The notes under the pieces: model-generated | Databases searched by the model: none | Seen by the model: only the letters and a program-made list of their open reading frames with translations | What the model was told of the DNA's origin: nothing | Program-made: the position numbers and the translations under genes | Shown here: positions 1-7,802 of the stretch, piece after piece | Position numbering within the stretch: position 1 is the stretch's first letter | Layout: the number at the start of each line of letters is the position of its first letter | DNA from: Halopiger goleimassiliensis | GTDB taxonomy: Archaea; Halobacteriota; Halobacteria; Halobacteriales; Natrialbaceae | Direction of reading: 5' to 3' | Assembly: GCF_000455345.1 (NCBI RefSeq) | Contig: NZ_HG315691.1 | Span: 506,217-570,216 of the forward strand | Length of the DNA stretch: 64,000 bases

Positions 1-173
1 CGGCCCACCACCGGACGCTGTACCTCTTCCTGATCGCGTGTCGGAGCTATCACGCGACACCCCACGTCCGGTTCGACCCCGACCCTGACGCCGTCGAGAC
101 CCTGTACGACCTCTACCGGCGGGTCACGGACCAGGACGTCTACCTCAAGAACCCGACGTCAGTACTCGAGTGA
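1..173 (+). CDS. C-terminal fragment of an unidentified protein, cut by window start
   Basis: An open frame enters from the left edge in frame 3 and ends at a TGA at 171-173, giving the last 56 residues of a protein. It contains a His-His-Arg stretch, a hydrophobic LYLFLIAC segment and an acidic middle (FDPDPDAVETLYDLY). Codon use is GC-rich at third positions, as in the core genes. I do not recognise the family. It is not clear whether it belongs to the accessory island that follows or to the chromosomal backbone. Confidence 0.55.
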   Translation, partial: AHHRTLYLFLIACRSYHATPHVRFDPDPDAVETLYDLYRRVTDQDVYLKNPTSVLE

Positions 174-652
174 GCGATCACAGACGGATGAGTAGACGCG
201 GCGAGGGACCTCACCCGGTAAGGAAGCCGCCCGGTGGAATGCGACCGGTGGGGGAATCACCCTCGGTGGAGTCCTCGCCGAACTCGGGAGAGTGGTCGAT
301 CGTCCGCTTGACCTTCCGTCCGGTTTCCGTCACTGTCGTCAGCTGGTGAGATAGTTTACTCATACACGAGTAAACAACGTCGCGGCCCTGATAAGGGTTT
401 TCGCGACGAACGATCGTGGCAGACGACTCCCACTGTTCAACTCGGACTGCAAGAGGGCTTTCGCGACGATCGAGAGAAAGAGGTGCACCAACTGCTGGAT
501 CCGGGCGATCGGCGTTTTGCGTCGGCGAGGTGCTGTGCCTCGTCTTACCGACCGTCGATCGAAGGGATACTGATTTCCAGAGTCGACTATTAATTCTACT
601 TTCCGGGCAGAACAATTACGTTGTTCCCCGAGGTACATTTTCGACCACGAGT
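174..652. other. Long upstream spacer of the ABC exporter
   Basis: About 480 bases separate the first fragment from the exporter ATPase. The exporter frame is open back to a GTG at 416, but the extra 79 codons translate to an Arg/Ser-rich sequence unlike a protein and all ATPase homology starts after 653. The spacer holds a perfect dyad (354-375) and an A/T-rich stretch near 585-600 (ctattaattctac) that could be the exporter promoter with a leader of about 30 nt. Confidence 0.4.
354..375. promoter_or_regulatory. Perfect 8-bp inverted repeat, possible operator
   Basis: GTTTACTC at 354-361 and GAGTAAAC at 368-375 are exact reverse complements separated by six bases (atacac). This is a typical size for a dimeric winged-helix repressor site. 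It lies 278 bases before the exporter ATPase start. No regulator gene sits next to it inside the window, so the assignment rests only on symmetry. Confidence 0.3.
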
Positions 653-1765
653 ATGGGGAGGAAGGACACACGTTCTGCCGCAGTTTCGGTTTCCGGTTTG
701 ACCAAACGATACGACGGACCCGAGGGTGAGGTTCGGGCTCTCGACGGCGTCTCGTTTCGTATCGATCCGGGACAGGTAGTTGGTATTCTCGGCCCGAACG
801 GGGCAGGCAAAACGACGCTGATCAAATCGATGTTGGGACTTATCGTTCCGACGGAGGGTGACGTCGTCATCGACGAAATCACCGTAACCGACGACAGCAC
901 TGACGTCTATTCGCACGCTGGTGCGATGTTAGAAGGGGCACGGAATATCTACTGGCGGTTAACTGTCCGGGAGAACCTCGAATTTTTCGCAACCCTTGCC
1001 GGCCACTCCCCAGACGCAGTACGTGATCGACACGACGAACTGCTCGAACTGTTCGGGTTGACGGAGAAAGCCGACGTGGCCGTCAGGGAACTCTCGAGGG
1101 GGATGAAACAGAAGGTCTCGCTCGCAACCACGCTTTCCCGTGGCTGTTCCGTCCTGTTTCTGGACGAACCGACCCTCGGACTGGACGTAGAGAGTTCCCT
1201 CGAGTTGCGGCGAGAACTTCGTCGCCTGGTCGACCGTCAGTCGTTGACCGTCGTTCTTTCGAGTCACGATATGGACGTCATCGAGTCCCTCTGCGATCGA
1301 ATCATCGTTCTCAACGACGGACGGATCGTTGCCGATAGTACTATCGAGGAACTCACCGCGATCTTCGAATCCCAGGCGTACGACGTAACGATGAACGAAC
1401 CGCTACCGGAGGGGGTGCGCCGATCGATCGAACGCACTCACACGGTCGAACAGTGGACGCAAACGGCCGATGGCAAGGAGACGTTTACGGTCGTACTCGC
1501 CAGGGCCGAGTTACTGTACGATCTGGTCGAAACTCTCGAAGAAAGCGGCCGTGTGATCGAGTCGATCGACTCGACCGACCCGGATCTCGAAACGGCGTTC
1601 CTGGAGATTACGGGGCAGAAAACGGACGAACCGTCCGCAGCCACTGGTGAAGAGGGCACCAGACAGAGAGCGGACGACGGGCAGCCGTCGAAGAAAGACG
1701 TGACGGCACGACGGCAGTATCGACCCGACGATGAACGGCCGAGCGAAGCAGGTGGTGAGAACTAG
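653..1765 (+). CDS. ABC transporter ATPase of the TOMM/LAP export system
   Basis: This 370-residue protein is an ABC-2-type exporter ATPase that should power export of the modified peptide at the cytoplasmic membrane. Visible motifs are Walker A GPNGAGKTT, signature LSRGMKQK, Walker B VLFLDEPTLGLD and the H-loop SSHDMD. A roughly 80-residue C-terminal domain follows the nucleotide-binding fold, and the last 40 residues are a charged, Arg/Glu/Asp-rich tail. The ATG at 653 (MGRKDTRSAAVSVSGLTKRY) begins right before the homologous region. The stop overlaps the permease start by one base (TAGTG), so the two genes are translationally coupled. It corresponds in role to SagG of streptolysin S loci; substrate identity is inferred from position. 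Confidence 0.85.
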   Translation: MGRKDTRSAAVSVSGLTKRYDGPEGEVRALDGVSFRIDPGQVVGILGPNGAGKTTLIKSMLGLIVPTEGDVVIDEITVTDDSTDVYSHAGAMLEGARNIYWRLTVRENLEFFATLAGHSPDAVRDRHDELLELFGLTEKADVAVRELSRGMKQKVSLATTLSRGCSVLFLDEPTLGLDVESSLELRRELRRLVDRQSLTVVLSSHDMDVIESLCDRIIVLNDGRIVADSTIEELTAIFESQAYDVTMNEPLPEGVRRSIERTHTVEQWTQTADGKETFTVVLARAELLYDLVETLEESGRVIESIDSTDPDLETAFLEITGQKTDEPSAATGEEGTRQRADDGQPSKKDVTARRQYRPDDERPSEAGGEN

Positions 1766-2568
1766 TGCGTCCGAGCGATACGTCAGAAGTACCGTTCAGT
1801 ACGACGCTGACGCTCGTTCGGGGTATTTTTAAGAAACAAGTGATATTGATGCTCCGATACCCCCTCAATTTGCTCTCCGGATTGCTGACGATGTACCTCT
1901 TCTTCCTGATGATCTTCTATGGAGGGAGTACGATAGCCGGGGAAGCACTCGCCGACAACCTGGAAGGCATCATCATCGGGTTTTTCCTGTGGTCGATGGC
2001 GTGGAGCGCGTTTGCCGACCTCACGTGGAATATTACTCGCGAAGCGCAGTGGGGGACGCTCGAACAGCTATACATGTCCGTTCATCGCTTCGAATACGTC
2101 ATGCTCGTCAAATCGTACACGAACGTCGTCCTGAGTTTCCTGACCGGCGCGCTGATTCTACTGCTGATGTTGCTGACGACTCGAGAGACGGTACACCTGG
2201 ATCTGATAACTATTGTTCCGATAGTCCTTCTGGGCCTGTCCTCGATACTCGGGATCGGGTTTATCTTTGGCGGGTTGGCGATCATCTACAAACGAATCGA
2301 AAACGTGTTTCAGATTCTGTCGTTCGGGCTGGTAGGCCTCATTGCTGCTCCGGTCAGTTCGGTCCCAGTTTTGCGGGGGTTACCACTGACCCAGAGTAGC
2401 TACCTGCTACGACAGGCGATGCAAGAGGGGACACGTCTCTGGCAGTTCCCAGTCGCCGAACTGGTGATTCTGCTCGGTTGTGCCGTCGGATACCTTACGA
2501 TCGGCGTAGCCTTCTTTGGACTGGCCCAGCGACGAGCACGCAAATTAGGAGTTTTAGGACATTACTGA
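1765..2568 (+). CDS. ABC-2 type permease of the TOMM/LAP export system
   Basis: This 267-residue integral membrane protein starts with GTG overlapping the ATPase stop codon. It shows about six hydrophobic segments (for example around residues 30-50, 65-85, 110-135, 145-170, 180-200 and 235-260), as in ABC-2 membrane subunits. The loop WNITREAQWGTLEQLYMS resembles the coupling region of this family. It would form the translocation path with the ATPase just upstream. Streptolysin loci usually have two permease genes (SagH, SagI); here there is only one, so it probably works as a homodimer. Confidence 0.8.
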   Translation: MRPSDTSEVPFSTTLTLVRGIFKKQVILMLRYPLNLLSGLLTMYLFFLMIFYGGSTIAGEALADNLEGIIIGFFLWSMAWSAFADLTWNITREAQWGTLEQLYMSVHRFEYVMLVKSYTNVVLSFLTGALILLLMLLTTRETVHLDLITIVPIVLLGLSSILGIGFIFGGLAIIYKRIENVFQILSFGLVGLIAAPVSSVPVLRGLPLTQSSYLLRQAMQEGTRLWQFPVAELVILLGCAVGYLTIGVAFFGLAQRRARKLGVLGHY

Positions 2569-2609
2569 CGGGACCCGGTTGTGTTTTCGATTGTTTTCTC
2601 ACACTGTAC

Positions 2610-2642
2610 TATAATCTCGGAAAATTTTAAATATAATCTCGG
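2610..2642 (+). promoter_or_regulatory. Promoter of the biosynthetic operon with an 11-bp direct repeat
   Basis: TATAATCTCGG occurs at 2610-2620 and again at 2632-2642, spaced 22 bp centre to centre (two helical turns). Between them lies an A/T run (aaaattttaaatataat) that can serve as the TATA element. The ATG of the dehydrogenase is at 2655, about 25 nt downstream, which suggests a leaderless transcript. The repeat could be one protein binding site duplicated on the same DNA face. Confidence 0.5.
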
Positions 2643-2654
2643 TGGGGACGTTGT

Positions 2655-3566
2655 ATGGACCACATACAGATATTAAAAAAGGCGACCTCCCAAGAGGCGA
2701 ACGTAAATACACGTCCCGTACGGCCGGTCACGTACTTCCAGGAGTTCTCCCAGAAAGAATCTACCACCGGTGATATCAGCGAGATATTTCACGAGTCCAC
2801 GAAAGTAGACCAAGTGAATCCGAAGTTCAACCGATCTATCGAGCAATTCGAGCGGTTTTCGGAGGAGACGGCTACTGCATTTATCGCCGGAACGGATCAT
2901 CGAGAGCGACCGCTGGTGGACCTCCCGGACGGAGACAAACCGACTGGAGCAGTTTCGGATGCAATCCTCGAACGGCGATCGGTGCAGAATTTCGAACGAT
3001 ACGAGGTCCCTCCTGACGAGTTGAGTACGCTGTTACAGTACGGTTGCGGAATGGTTCGGGACGTGATGTTCGAGTTCGGAGAGCACACGCATCGGGCACG
3101 GGGGTATCCCTCAGCAGGGGCACTGTACCCCATCGAACCGTATATCGTTCTCCTCGACGCGGACCGGATCGATTCGGGAATTTACTATTACTCCGCCCGA
3201 GAACACGGCCTTCGAGTTATCGAGCAGGCCGACCGAGAGACCATTCTGGAACGACTGGACGCGTTTTTAGACGACTGTCCACCGAACCTTGCAGCGGCGT
3301 CATTGCTGTTCCTCATGACTGGAGCGTTCTGGAAAACGAAAATTAAGTACGGGCCACGAGGGTATCGGTTCGCGCTGTTAGAAGCCGGGCACATGGCCCA
3401 GAACGTCCAGTTAGTTGCAGCAGCGATGGGGTTCGGAACGGTAAGTCAGGGCGGGTTGAGGGAGAGCGAAGTCGACGAGGTACTCGAGGTAAATGGCGTA
3501 GACGAATCGACCGTGTACGGGTTTTTCGTCGGTAAGCCTGCCGAGACGGGTGATACCGATGGCTGA
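2655..3566 (+). CDS. SagB-type FMN dehydrogenase of azole formation
   Basis: This 303-residue protein belongs to the nitroreductase-fold SagB/McbC family. These use FMN to oxidise peptide azolines to aromatic azoles in TOMM biosynthesis. The first 90 residues are a divergent N-terminal part. The FMN-binding nitroreductase core starts near ERRSVQNF. Two family signatures are visible: RGYPSAGALYPIEPY, and a Lys-Tyr pair (K231-Y232 in KIKYGPRGYRF) matching the catalytic Lys-Tyr pair described for McbC/BcerB. The core then runs through EAGHMAQN. Codons such as ATA, TTA and AAA at its start differ from the GC-rich backbone. It overlaps the next gene, so the three biosynthetic genes form one operon. 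Confidence 0.9.
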   Translation: MDHIQILKKATSQEANVNTRPVRPVTYFQEFSQKESTTGDISEIFHESTKVDQVNPKFNRSIEQFERFSEETATAFIAGTDHRERPLVDLPDGDKPTGAVSDAILERRSVQNFERYEVPPDELSTLLQYGCGMVRDVMFEFGEHTHRARGYPSAGALYPIEPYIVLLDADRIDSGIYYYSAREHGLRVIEQADRETILERLDAFLDDCPPNLAAASLLFLMTGAFWKTKIKYGPRGYRFALLEAGHMAQNVQLVAAAMGFGTVSQGGLRESEVDEVLEVNGVDESTVYGFFVGKPAETGDTDG

Positions 3567-4578
3567 GAATCTGGAGGGCGTACACCCGGCGATAAATCCC
3601 ATTTTCGTCCCCCTGAAGATCTCCGACAACGAAATCGAATTCCGCGTTGGTCCGTTCGCGGGGGCAAAACACACGATCAAAGACTCCGACGAGGAGGGAA
3701 CGATTGCGGAACTGCTCGAGTATATCGACGGACGGAGTACCGTCTCGGAGATACTCGACCAGTTCGACGAGGAGCATCGAGAGGAGATTCGGTCGGTAGT
3801 AGCCACGTTACTCGAAAAGAAGGCCCTTATCGACGTTAGTGACCGGGACCCCAACAGCCTCTGGAGTTACAGTACATTGGCCGACCGGGTTTCTGACGAG
3901 GAGCTCGATCGTCTCCGAACGGCGACGGTCGGCGTCGTAACCCGCGGCCGAATCGGGGCGATGGTCGCAGCAGACCTGGCCGAAACCGGTGTCGACCGGG
4001 TCCAGCTACTCGACGTCGACGACGACCGACGCGGGATCGTCGAATCGATCGACGGAGTCGTGACCCACACCGATACTGTCGACTCGCTCGTATCGAACGT
4101 CGAGTACGTGGTGTATGCAGACAACACGCCGGGAATGGATTTCGCCAAGCGAGTCAACGAGCGGGCAGTCGAAACCGACACACCGCTGACGGTCGGACAC
4201 GTACTCGGTATCGAAGCGATCGTCGGACCAACGATTGTACCGGGGCAAACGCCGTGTCTTTCGTGTCTGCTGGAACGATGGCGTATGAACCAAACGGCGA
4301 GTGAGAACTACCAGGCGTTCATCGAGAGTGTCCCTGATCAACAGCGGGTACATTTACCCTCTCACTCGCGAATCGTCGGGGGATTGGTAGCGAAAGAAGC
4401 GACGACGCAACTGCTCACTGGCCACGGGTACGTCGTTGGACGAACGCTCGATATCGATCTGGTCTCTATGAATATGGAGACGAACGAGATCATGAAAATG
4501 CCGCGCTGTGACGTGTGCGGGGCTTCGAGCGAAAATTGGCAACGGTTAATCGATCCTGAAGCGTTCAAATATGATTGA
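3559..4578 (+). CDS. ThiF/ocin-type TOMM partner protein (SagC-like) with recognition domain
   Basis: This 339-residue protein is the E1-ubiquitin-activating-like partner that binds the precursor leader and presents the core to the YcaO enzyme. Residues 1-95 look like a winged-helix RiPP recognition element followed by a helical segment (TIAELLEYIDGRSTVSEIL). A Rossmann-like region follows (VGVVTRGRIGAMVAADLAE, then VQLLDVDDD). Two CxxC pairs, C233/C236 (PCLSCLLERW) and C317/C320 (CDVCGA), are the zinc tetrathiolate of the ocin-ThiF-like family. The start is ATG 3559 with GGTGAT four bases upstream; GTG 3550 is an alternative. It overlaps the dehydrogenase by 8 nt and the YcaO gene by 8 nt. 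Confidence 0.87.
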   Translation: MAENLEGVHPAINPIFVPLKISDNEIEFRVGPFAGAKHTIKDSDEEGTIAELLEYIDGRSTVSEILDQFDEEHREEIRSVVATLLEKKALIDVSDRDPNSLWSYSTLADRVSDEELDRLRTATVGVVTRGRIGAMVAADLAETGVDRVQLLDVDDDRRGIVESIDGVVTHTDTVDSLVSNVEYVVYADNTPGMDFAKRVNERAVETDTPLTVGHVLGIEAIVGPTIVPGQTPCLSCLLERWRMNQTASENYQAFIESVPDQQRVHLPSHSRIVGGLVAKEATTQLLTGHGYVVGRTLDIDLVSMNMETNEIMKMPRCDVCGASSENWQRLIDPEAFKYD

Positions 4579-5836
4579 ACACGAGCAACACGGAGAGGTA
4601 ACGTTGCCGCTGTCCCGAATACTCGGTGAGAAAACCGGGCTCTGCACCAACGTCGTCTATACGCTTCCGCTACGAGCGGATCCGGCGGATGGCGTAGTCG
4701 TCCGTGGAGATAAACCCGATATCAGTACGTTGTTCGACGACGAAAACGCGAACGGGTTCATACAGTCTTCCGGAAAAGGCGGGTCGGTTCGCGAGGGGAC
4801 GGTTACCCTGTTAGGCGAAACCGTAGAGCGATACGTGCCCCAGATAACCCACCCCGATAGCAACGATGCACGTTATACCGAACTCGCCGCCGACTACGAG
4901 ATGATCGATCCAAAATATCTGCGCCTCTATAGCCCGTCGGCCCGAGAACGAGCGGCAGAATACTTCGGTGAACTGGACGAGTTCGATCCGTCCGACGTCC
5001 GTCCCTGGATCGCCGGGACGAATCTCCTCACAGGGGAGCAGACGTACCTGCCGCTCGAGTTCGTGTACGGAACGTCGGGAACCGACTGGAATCCGATCAT
5101 CCCGACGACGACGAACGGACTCGCCTGTCACGAAACGATACCACAATCAGTGCTCGCCTCGTTGTACGAGCAGATCGAACGTGACGCGTTCATGGAAACG
5201 TGGTTTACGGAAACGACACCGAATCGAATTCAAACCGACGAGTTCCCGACCGAAACGGAACAAGTTCGACTACACCTGCTCGAGTACGAGACGGGGGTCG
5301 ACCTTCCAACCGTTGGCTGTCTCGGTATTCTATCGGAAAGCAATACGTCGTACCCGTTCTTTTCCGGCGGTGCTGGCGAAACGTATCGGGCAGCGATACG
5401 AGGGGCATCGTTCGAAGCCACACAGTGTATCCAACTGATATCCGGCCACAAGAAACGCGACGTCGTCGACGATATCGATCCTCGAGGGATCGACAATCTC
5501 GAGGACAACGTCTACTATTATTACGACACCGACAATTTCGATCACCTGGAGTTTTTGCTCGACGGTCCCTCGAGATCGATGCGTTCGATCGACGGAAATC
5601 ACGAATTCGATGGGCCAGGCGAGGAGCTATCGTTCGTGCTCGACAGGCTCGCTGCCGAAGGTGTTACTCCGATCGCGTTCGACCTGACGACGCCGGACGT
5701 CGAGGACATCGGAGTGAACGTTACCAAAGTCATCATTCCGGAGCTGCTACAGTTATCGTATCCGTCGTTTCCGTTCGATCGGCACCCAAAACTCGACGGT
5801 CGGATCGAAAACGAGGCTCCACACCCGTACCCCTAA
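4571..5836 (+). CDS. YcaO-domain cyclodehydratase (SagD-like)
   Basis: This 421-residue protein is the ATP-dependent cyclodehydratase that converts Cys/Ser/Thr of the precursor into azolines. The YcaO signature is seen at residues 175-215: NGLACHETIPQSVLASLYEQ, then IERDAFMETW. The protein ends in APHPYP, so residues 417-421 give P-x-P-x-P, the C-terminal motif that marks YcaO proteins acting in TOMM/LAP synthesis. It begins 8 nt inside the preceding gene and closes the operon. The E1-like protein and YcaO are separate genes, unlike the fused forms of many clusters. Downstream lies the convergent precursor gene. Confidence 0.92.
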   Translation: MIEHEQHGEVTLPLSRILGEKTGLCTNVVYTLPLRADPADGVVVRGDKPDISTLFDDENANGFIQSSGKGGSVREGTVTLLGETVERYVPQITHPDSNDARYTELAADYEMIDPKYLRLYSPSARERAAEYFGELDEFDPSDVRPWIAGTNLLTGEQTYLPLEFVYGTSGTDWNPIIPTTTNGLACHETIPQSVLASLYEQIERDAFMETWFTETTPNRIQTDEFPTETEQVRLHLLEYETGVDLPTVGCLGILSESNTSYPFFSGGAGETYRAAIRGASFEATQCIQLISGHKKRDVVDDIDPRGIDNLEDNVYYYYDTDNFDHLEFLLDGPSRSMRSIDGNHEFDGPGEELSFVLDRLAAEGVTPIAFDLTTPDVEDIGVNVTKVIIPELLQLSYPSFPFDRHPKLDGRIENEAPHPYP

Positions 5837-5975
5837 CACGGGCGCTGAGATACGTTATGTCGAATTCGCGACCTGTCGGTCCCGGAGCCTCAGCCGCGTT
5901 ATTCACGGGTGTACTGCGTTCGAAACCTGACGCGTGTCGTTCGTAGACGTGACTCCGAGTGACTGAAGAGGTCGG

Positions 5976-6005
5976 AAAAACCGGGTTCGGCCGGAGTTGC
6001 GGCCG
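5976..6005 (-). terminator. Hairpin plus T-run after the precursor gene
   Basis: Reading the minus strand straight after the precursor stop codon, CGGCCG (6005-6000) and CGGCCG (5993-5988) form a 6-bp stem with a 6-nt loop, followed seven bases later by TTTTT (5980-5976). This resembles an intrinsic terminator. It would end a very short precursor transcript and also shield it from the converging biosynthetic operon. Confidence 0.5.
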
Positions 6006-6194
6006 TTAGAATTGGATTCCAGTACAGCAACAACTGTCACAGGCACAGCAGCCACAGGTATTCGTCGCGAACGCTTTGGAATCCATACCCATCTTCTTGG
6101 GGGCCTCTTCCCTCAGTTTTGCGTGTTCGTTGTCGATTCCGATTTTGTCTCTGGCTTCCGTCCTCCCGTGGTGGGAATCTATCTCTAGGTGCAT
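6006..6194 (-). CDS. TOMM/LAP precursor peptide with Cys-rich core
   Basis: This 62-residue peptide is the likely substrate of the adjacent azole-forming enzymes. A charged leader (residues 1-41) precedes a core rich in cyclisable residues. Cys occurs at 47, 49, 50, 52, 55, 56 and 57, with Thr44, Thr46, Ser54 and Thr58 nearby; the central block reads TCGCCACDSCCCTG and the tail ends GIQF. This is the composition of streptolysin S-type SagA peptides. The open frame extends nine codons further up to 6221, but that ATG lies inside an A/T box (6219-6230) about 30 nt before ATG 6194, so 6194 fits a leaderless start. It converges on the biosynthetic operon and has its own hairpin terminator. Confidence 0.82.
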   Translation of the reverse strand: MHLEIDSHHGRTEARDKIGIDNEHAKLREEAPKKMGMDSKAFATNTCGCCACDSCCCTGIQF

Positions 6195-6218
6195 CCGGCA
6201 TTGCTGTCTACGCAATAA

Positions 6219-6230
6219 CATAAATAATTT
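6219..6230 (-). promoter_or_regulatory. TATA element of the precursor gene
   Basis: AAATTATTTATG on the minus strand is centred about 31 nt before ATG 6194, the spacing expected for a haloarchaeal TATA box and a leaderless mRNA. It argues against the upstream in-frame ATG at 6221, which would sit inside the box. Confidence 0.5.
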
Positions 6231-6342
6231 CGGGCGTAGGGGACAGATACTATCCCTGTATCGGTCCAGTACACCGGCCCGGTTTCGTCAGGAAGGCTTG
6301 CCCGTGTGAACGGGATCCCCCGCTGTCGAACGTGATCACGCG

Positions 6343-7617
6343 TTACTCCGTTATCGAACGGAGCGTTTCCGTCGTTCGCCTCCAGAACACTTCGTCGGCG
6401 TTTGCGTATCCGGAGGCGGTACCCCCAAACGTCCAGAGTCCGTCCGTACGGTTGGCAGTTGGCTGGTACGGGACCGTCACTGCGTGCCCGGCGTCCTCCA
6501 GAACGAGCTGTTCGTATTCGTAGGGGTGGCCGCGTTCGTCCAGCCGATCAATGGCAGGTTTGCAGAACCGTTTCGCGTCCCAGAGTGCGTCGTCTGCACC
6601 CGAGATAAACAGAAGCGGCCCGTCGATCTCTTCGACGGGGATCGTCGCTTCGTCGATCCGTTCGGGTGTTGCCGCTTCGTAGGACTTCGTATAGTTCGAC
6701 CACAGATCCATGGGGGGCTCCATATCCCACTCTAGATCGTCCCGAAACGGGAGATATGGAACGGGTTCGCCATCGATCGTCCACGACGAACACGAACCGG
6801 GCACCTCGAGTCCGAACCCTTCCCACACTACCGCAGATCCGCCGAGAGAAACGACAGCACCGATGCCGTCGGTCTGTGTGGCCGCCAGGAGAGCGAGTTC
6901 CGGCCCCTTCGAAACCCCCACGGCCCCGACCTGGGATCCGGCTGTACGTTCGTGGTCGAGCAGCCACTCGACCGCATCGACGGCGTATTCGACCGGGATT
7001 TCGACTACGTTGTTCGGAACCGACGCCGTTGCGTGTTCGGAGAAGGTAAACCAGTGAAGCGCGAGCACGACGAATCCATTCGAAGCGAGCATTCGACTCG
7101 TTTCGTACATGGGTGTCCCACTCGTTCCGTGAAACGTGACGACGCCGGGTGCCGGCTCGTCTCCCGGTGGTTCGTAGAGCAATCCGTCGAAGTGCTCCTC
7201 GATTTTGGTAACAGTAACCGCAGGATCGCCGTACGTTCGTAGTAGTTCCGACGTGCCAAGCCTCGTTCCGTCGGCCCTCACCTCGAACTCGAGGACCGTA
7301 TCGTCATCGATCAAGTACGGGTCGGTTCCGTCTTCCGGCACCATCGTTTGAATCAGCGCCATCGTATCAGGGTTGCTGAACGTTCCGTCTACTGGTTCGT
7401 CCCTTTCAACCGCAATGATCCCATCTTCTACGTCGTAGACTGCTCTCGACGTCCACGTGACGCCGTTTTTGTCATCAAGCCGCGCACAAAGCGTGACGGG
7501 TTCGTCGGACGGAACGTCTTCGATCCGTAACTCGAACCGCTGGTCCAGTTGGACCACCCCAGGGTGGTAGAACGTGGGATCGTACTCGGTGCTAGAGCTG
7601 TCGCTCACTGAAATCAC
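6343..7617 (-). CDS. BAAT/acyl-CoA thioesterase-type alpha/beta hydrolase
   Basis: This 424-residue protein has the two-domain layout of the bile acid-CoA:amino acid N-acyltransferase / acyl-CoA thioesterase family. An N-terminal beta-sandwich (residues about 15-125) is followed by an alpha/beta-hydrolase domain. The nucleophile elbow is GVSKGPE with Ser236, where many homologues have Cys. An acidic residue in SGADDALWD and a His in DAGHAVTVPY complete a plausible triad. There is no signal peptide, so it is cytoplasmic. The frame opens with GTG 7617; GTG 7608 has a better placed GGTGAT and may be the true start. It lies directly upstream of the precursor on the same strand and shares the island codon style, so a role in the TOMM pathway is possible but unproven. 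Confidence 0.75.
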   Translation of the reverse strand: MISVSDSSSTEYDPTFYHPGVVQLDQRFELRIEDVPSDEPVTLCARLDDKNGVTWTSRAVYDVEDGIIAVERDEPVDGTFSNPDTMALIQTMVPEDGTDPYLIDDDTVLEFEVRADGTRLGTSELLRTYGDPAVTVTKIEEHFDGLLYEPPGDEPAPGVVTFHGTSGTPMYETSRMLASNGFVVLALHWFTFSEHATASVPNNVVEIPVEYAVDAVEWLLDHERTAGSQVGAVGVSKGPELALLAATQTDGIGAVVSLGGSAVVWEGFGLEVPGSCSSWTIDGEPVPYLPFRDDLEWDMEPPMDLWSNYTKSYEAATPERIDEATIPVEEIDGPLLFISGADDALWDAKRFCKPAIDRLDERGHPYEYEQLVLEDAGHAVTVPYQPTANRTDGLWTFGGTASGYANADEVFWRRTTETLRSITE

Positions 7618-7802
7618 CCTCTACAGCACGGGTTGGTGGTGCCGACGAACGCTCGTGAGATAGCCACTGGCCATCACCACGATCAATCAATGGAGTGTCA
7701 GTAAAGCTTTGGGGGAGACGCATCCTCGCGAGGAACGACTGGATTCGTACTCGCGTGCCCCAACCAATGAATTCTTTTCCCCTGCCCCCACAGTAGTTGC
7801 GT

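Noticed and set aside
416..652. 79-codon N-terminal extension of the exporter ATPase
   Set aside because: The translated segment is Arg/Ser-rich with no similarity to ABC proteins; the conserved fold begins after ATG 653.
6195..6221. Nine-codon N-terminal extension of the precursor peptide
   Set aside because: The upstream ATG lies inside the presumed TATA box, so the extension would not be transcribed; the shorter 62-residue form fits a leaderless start.
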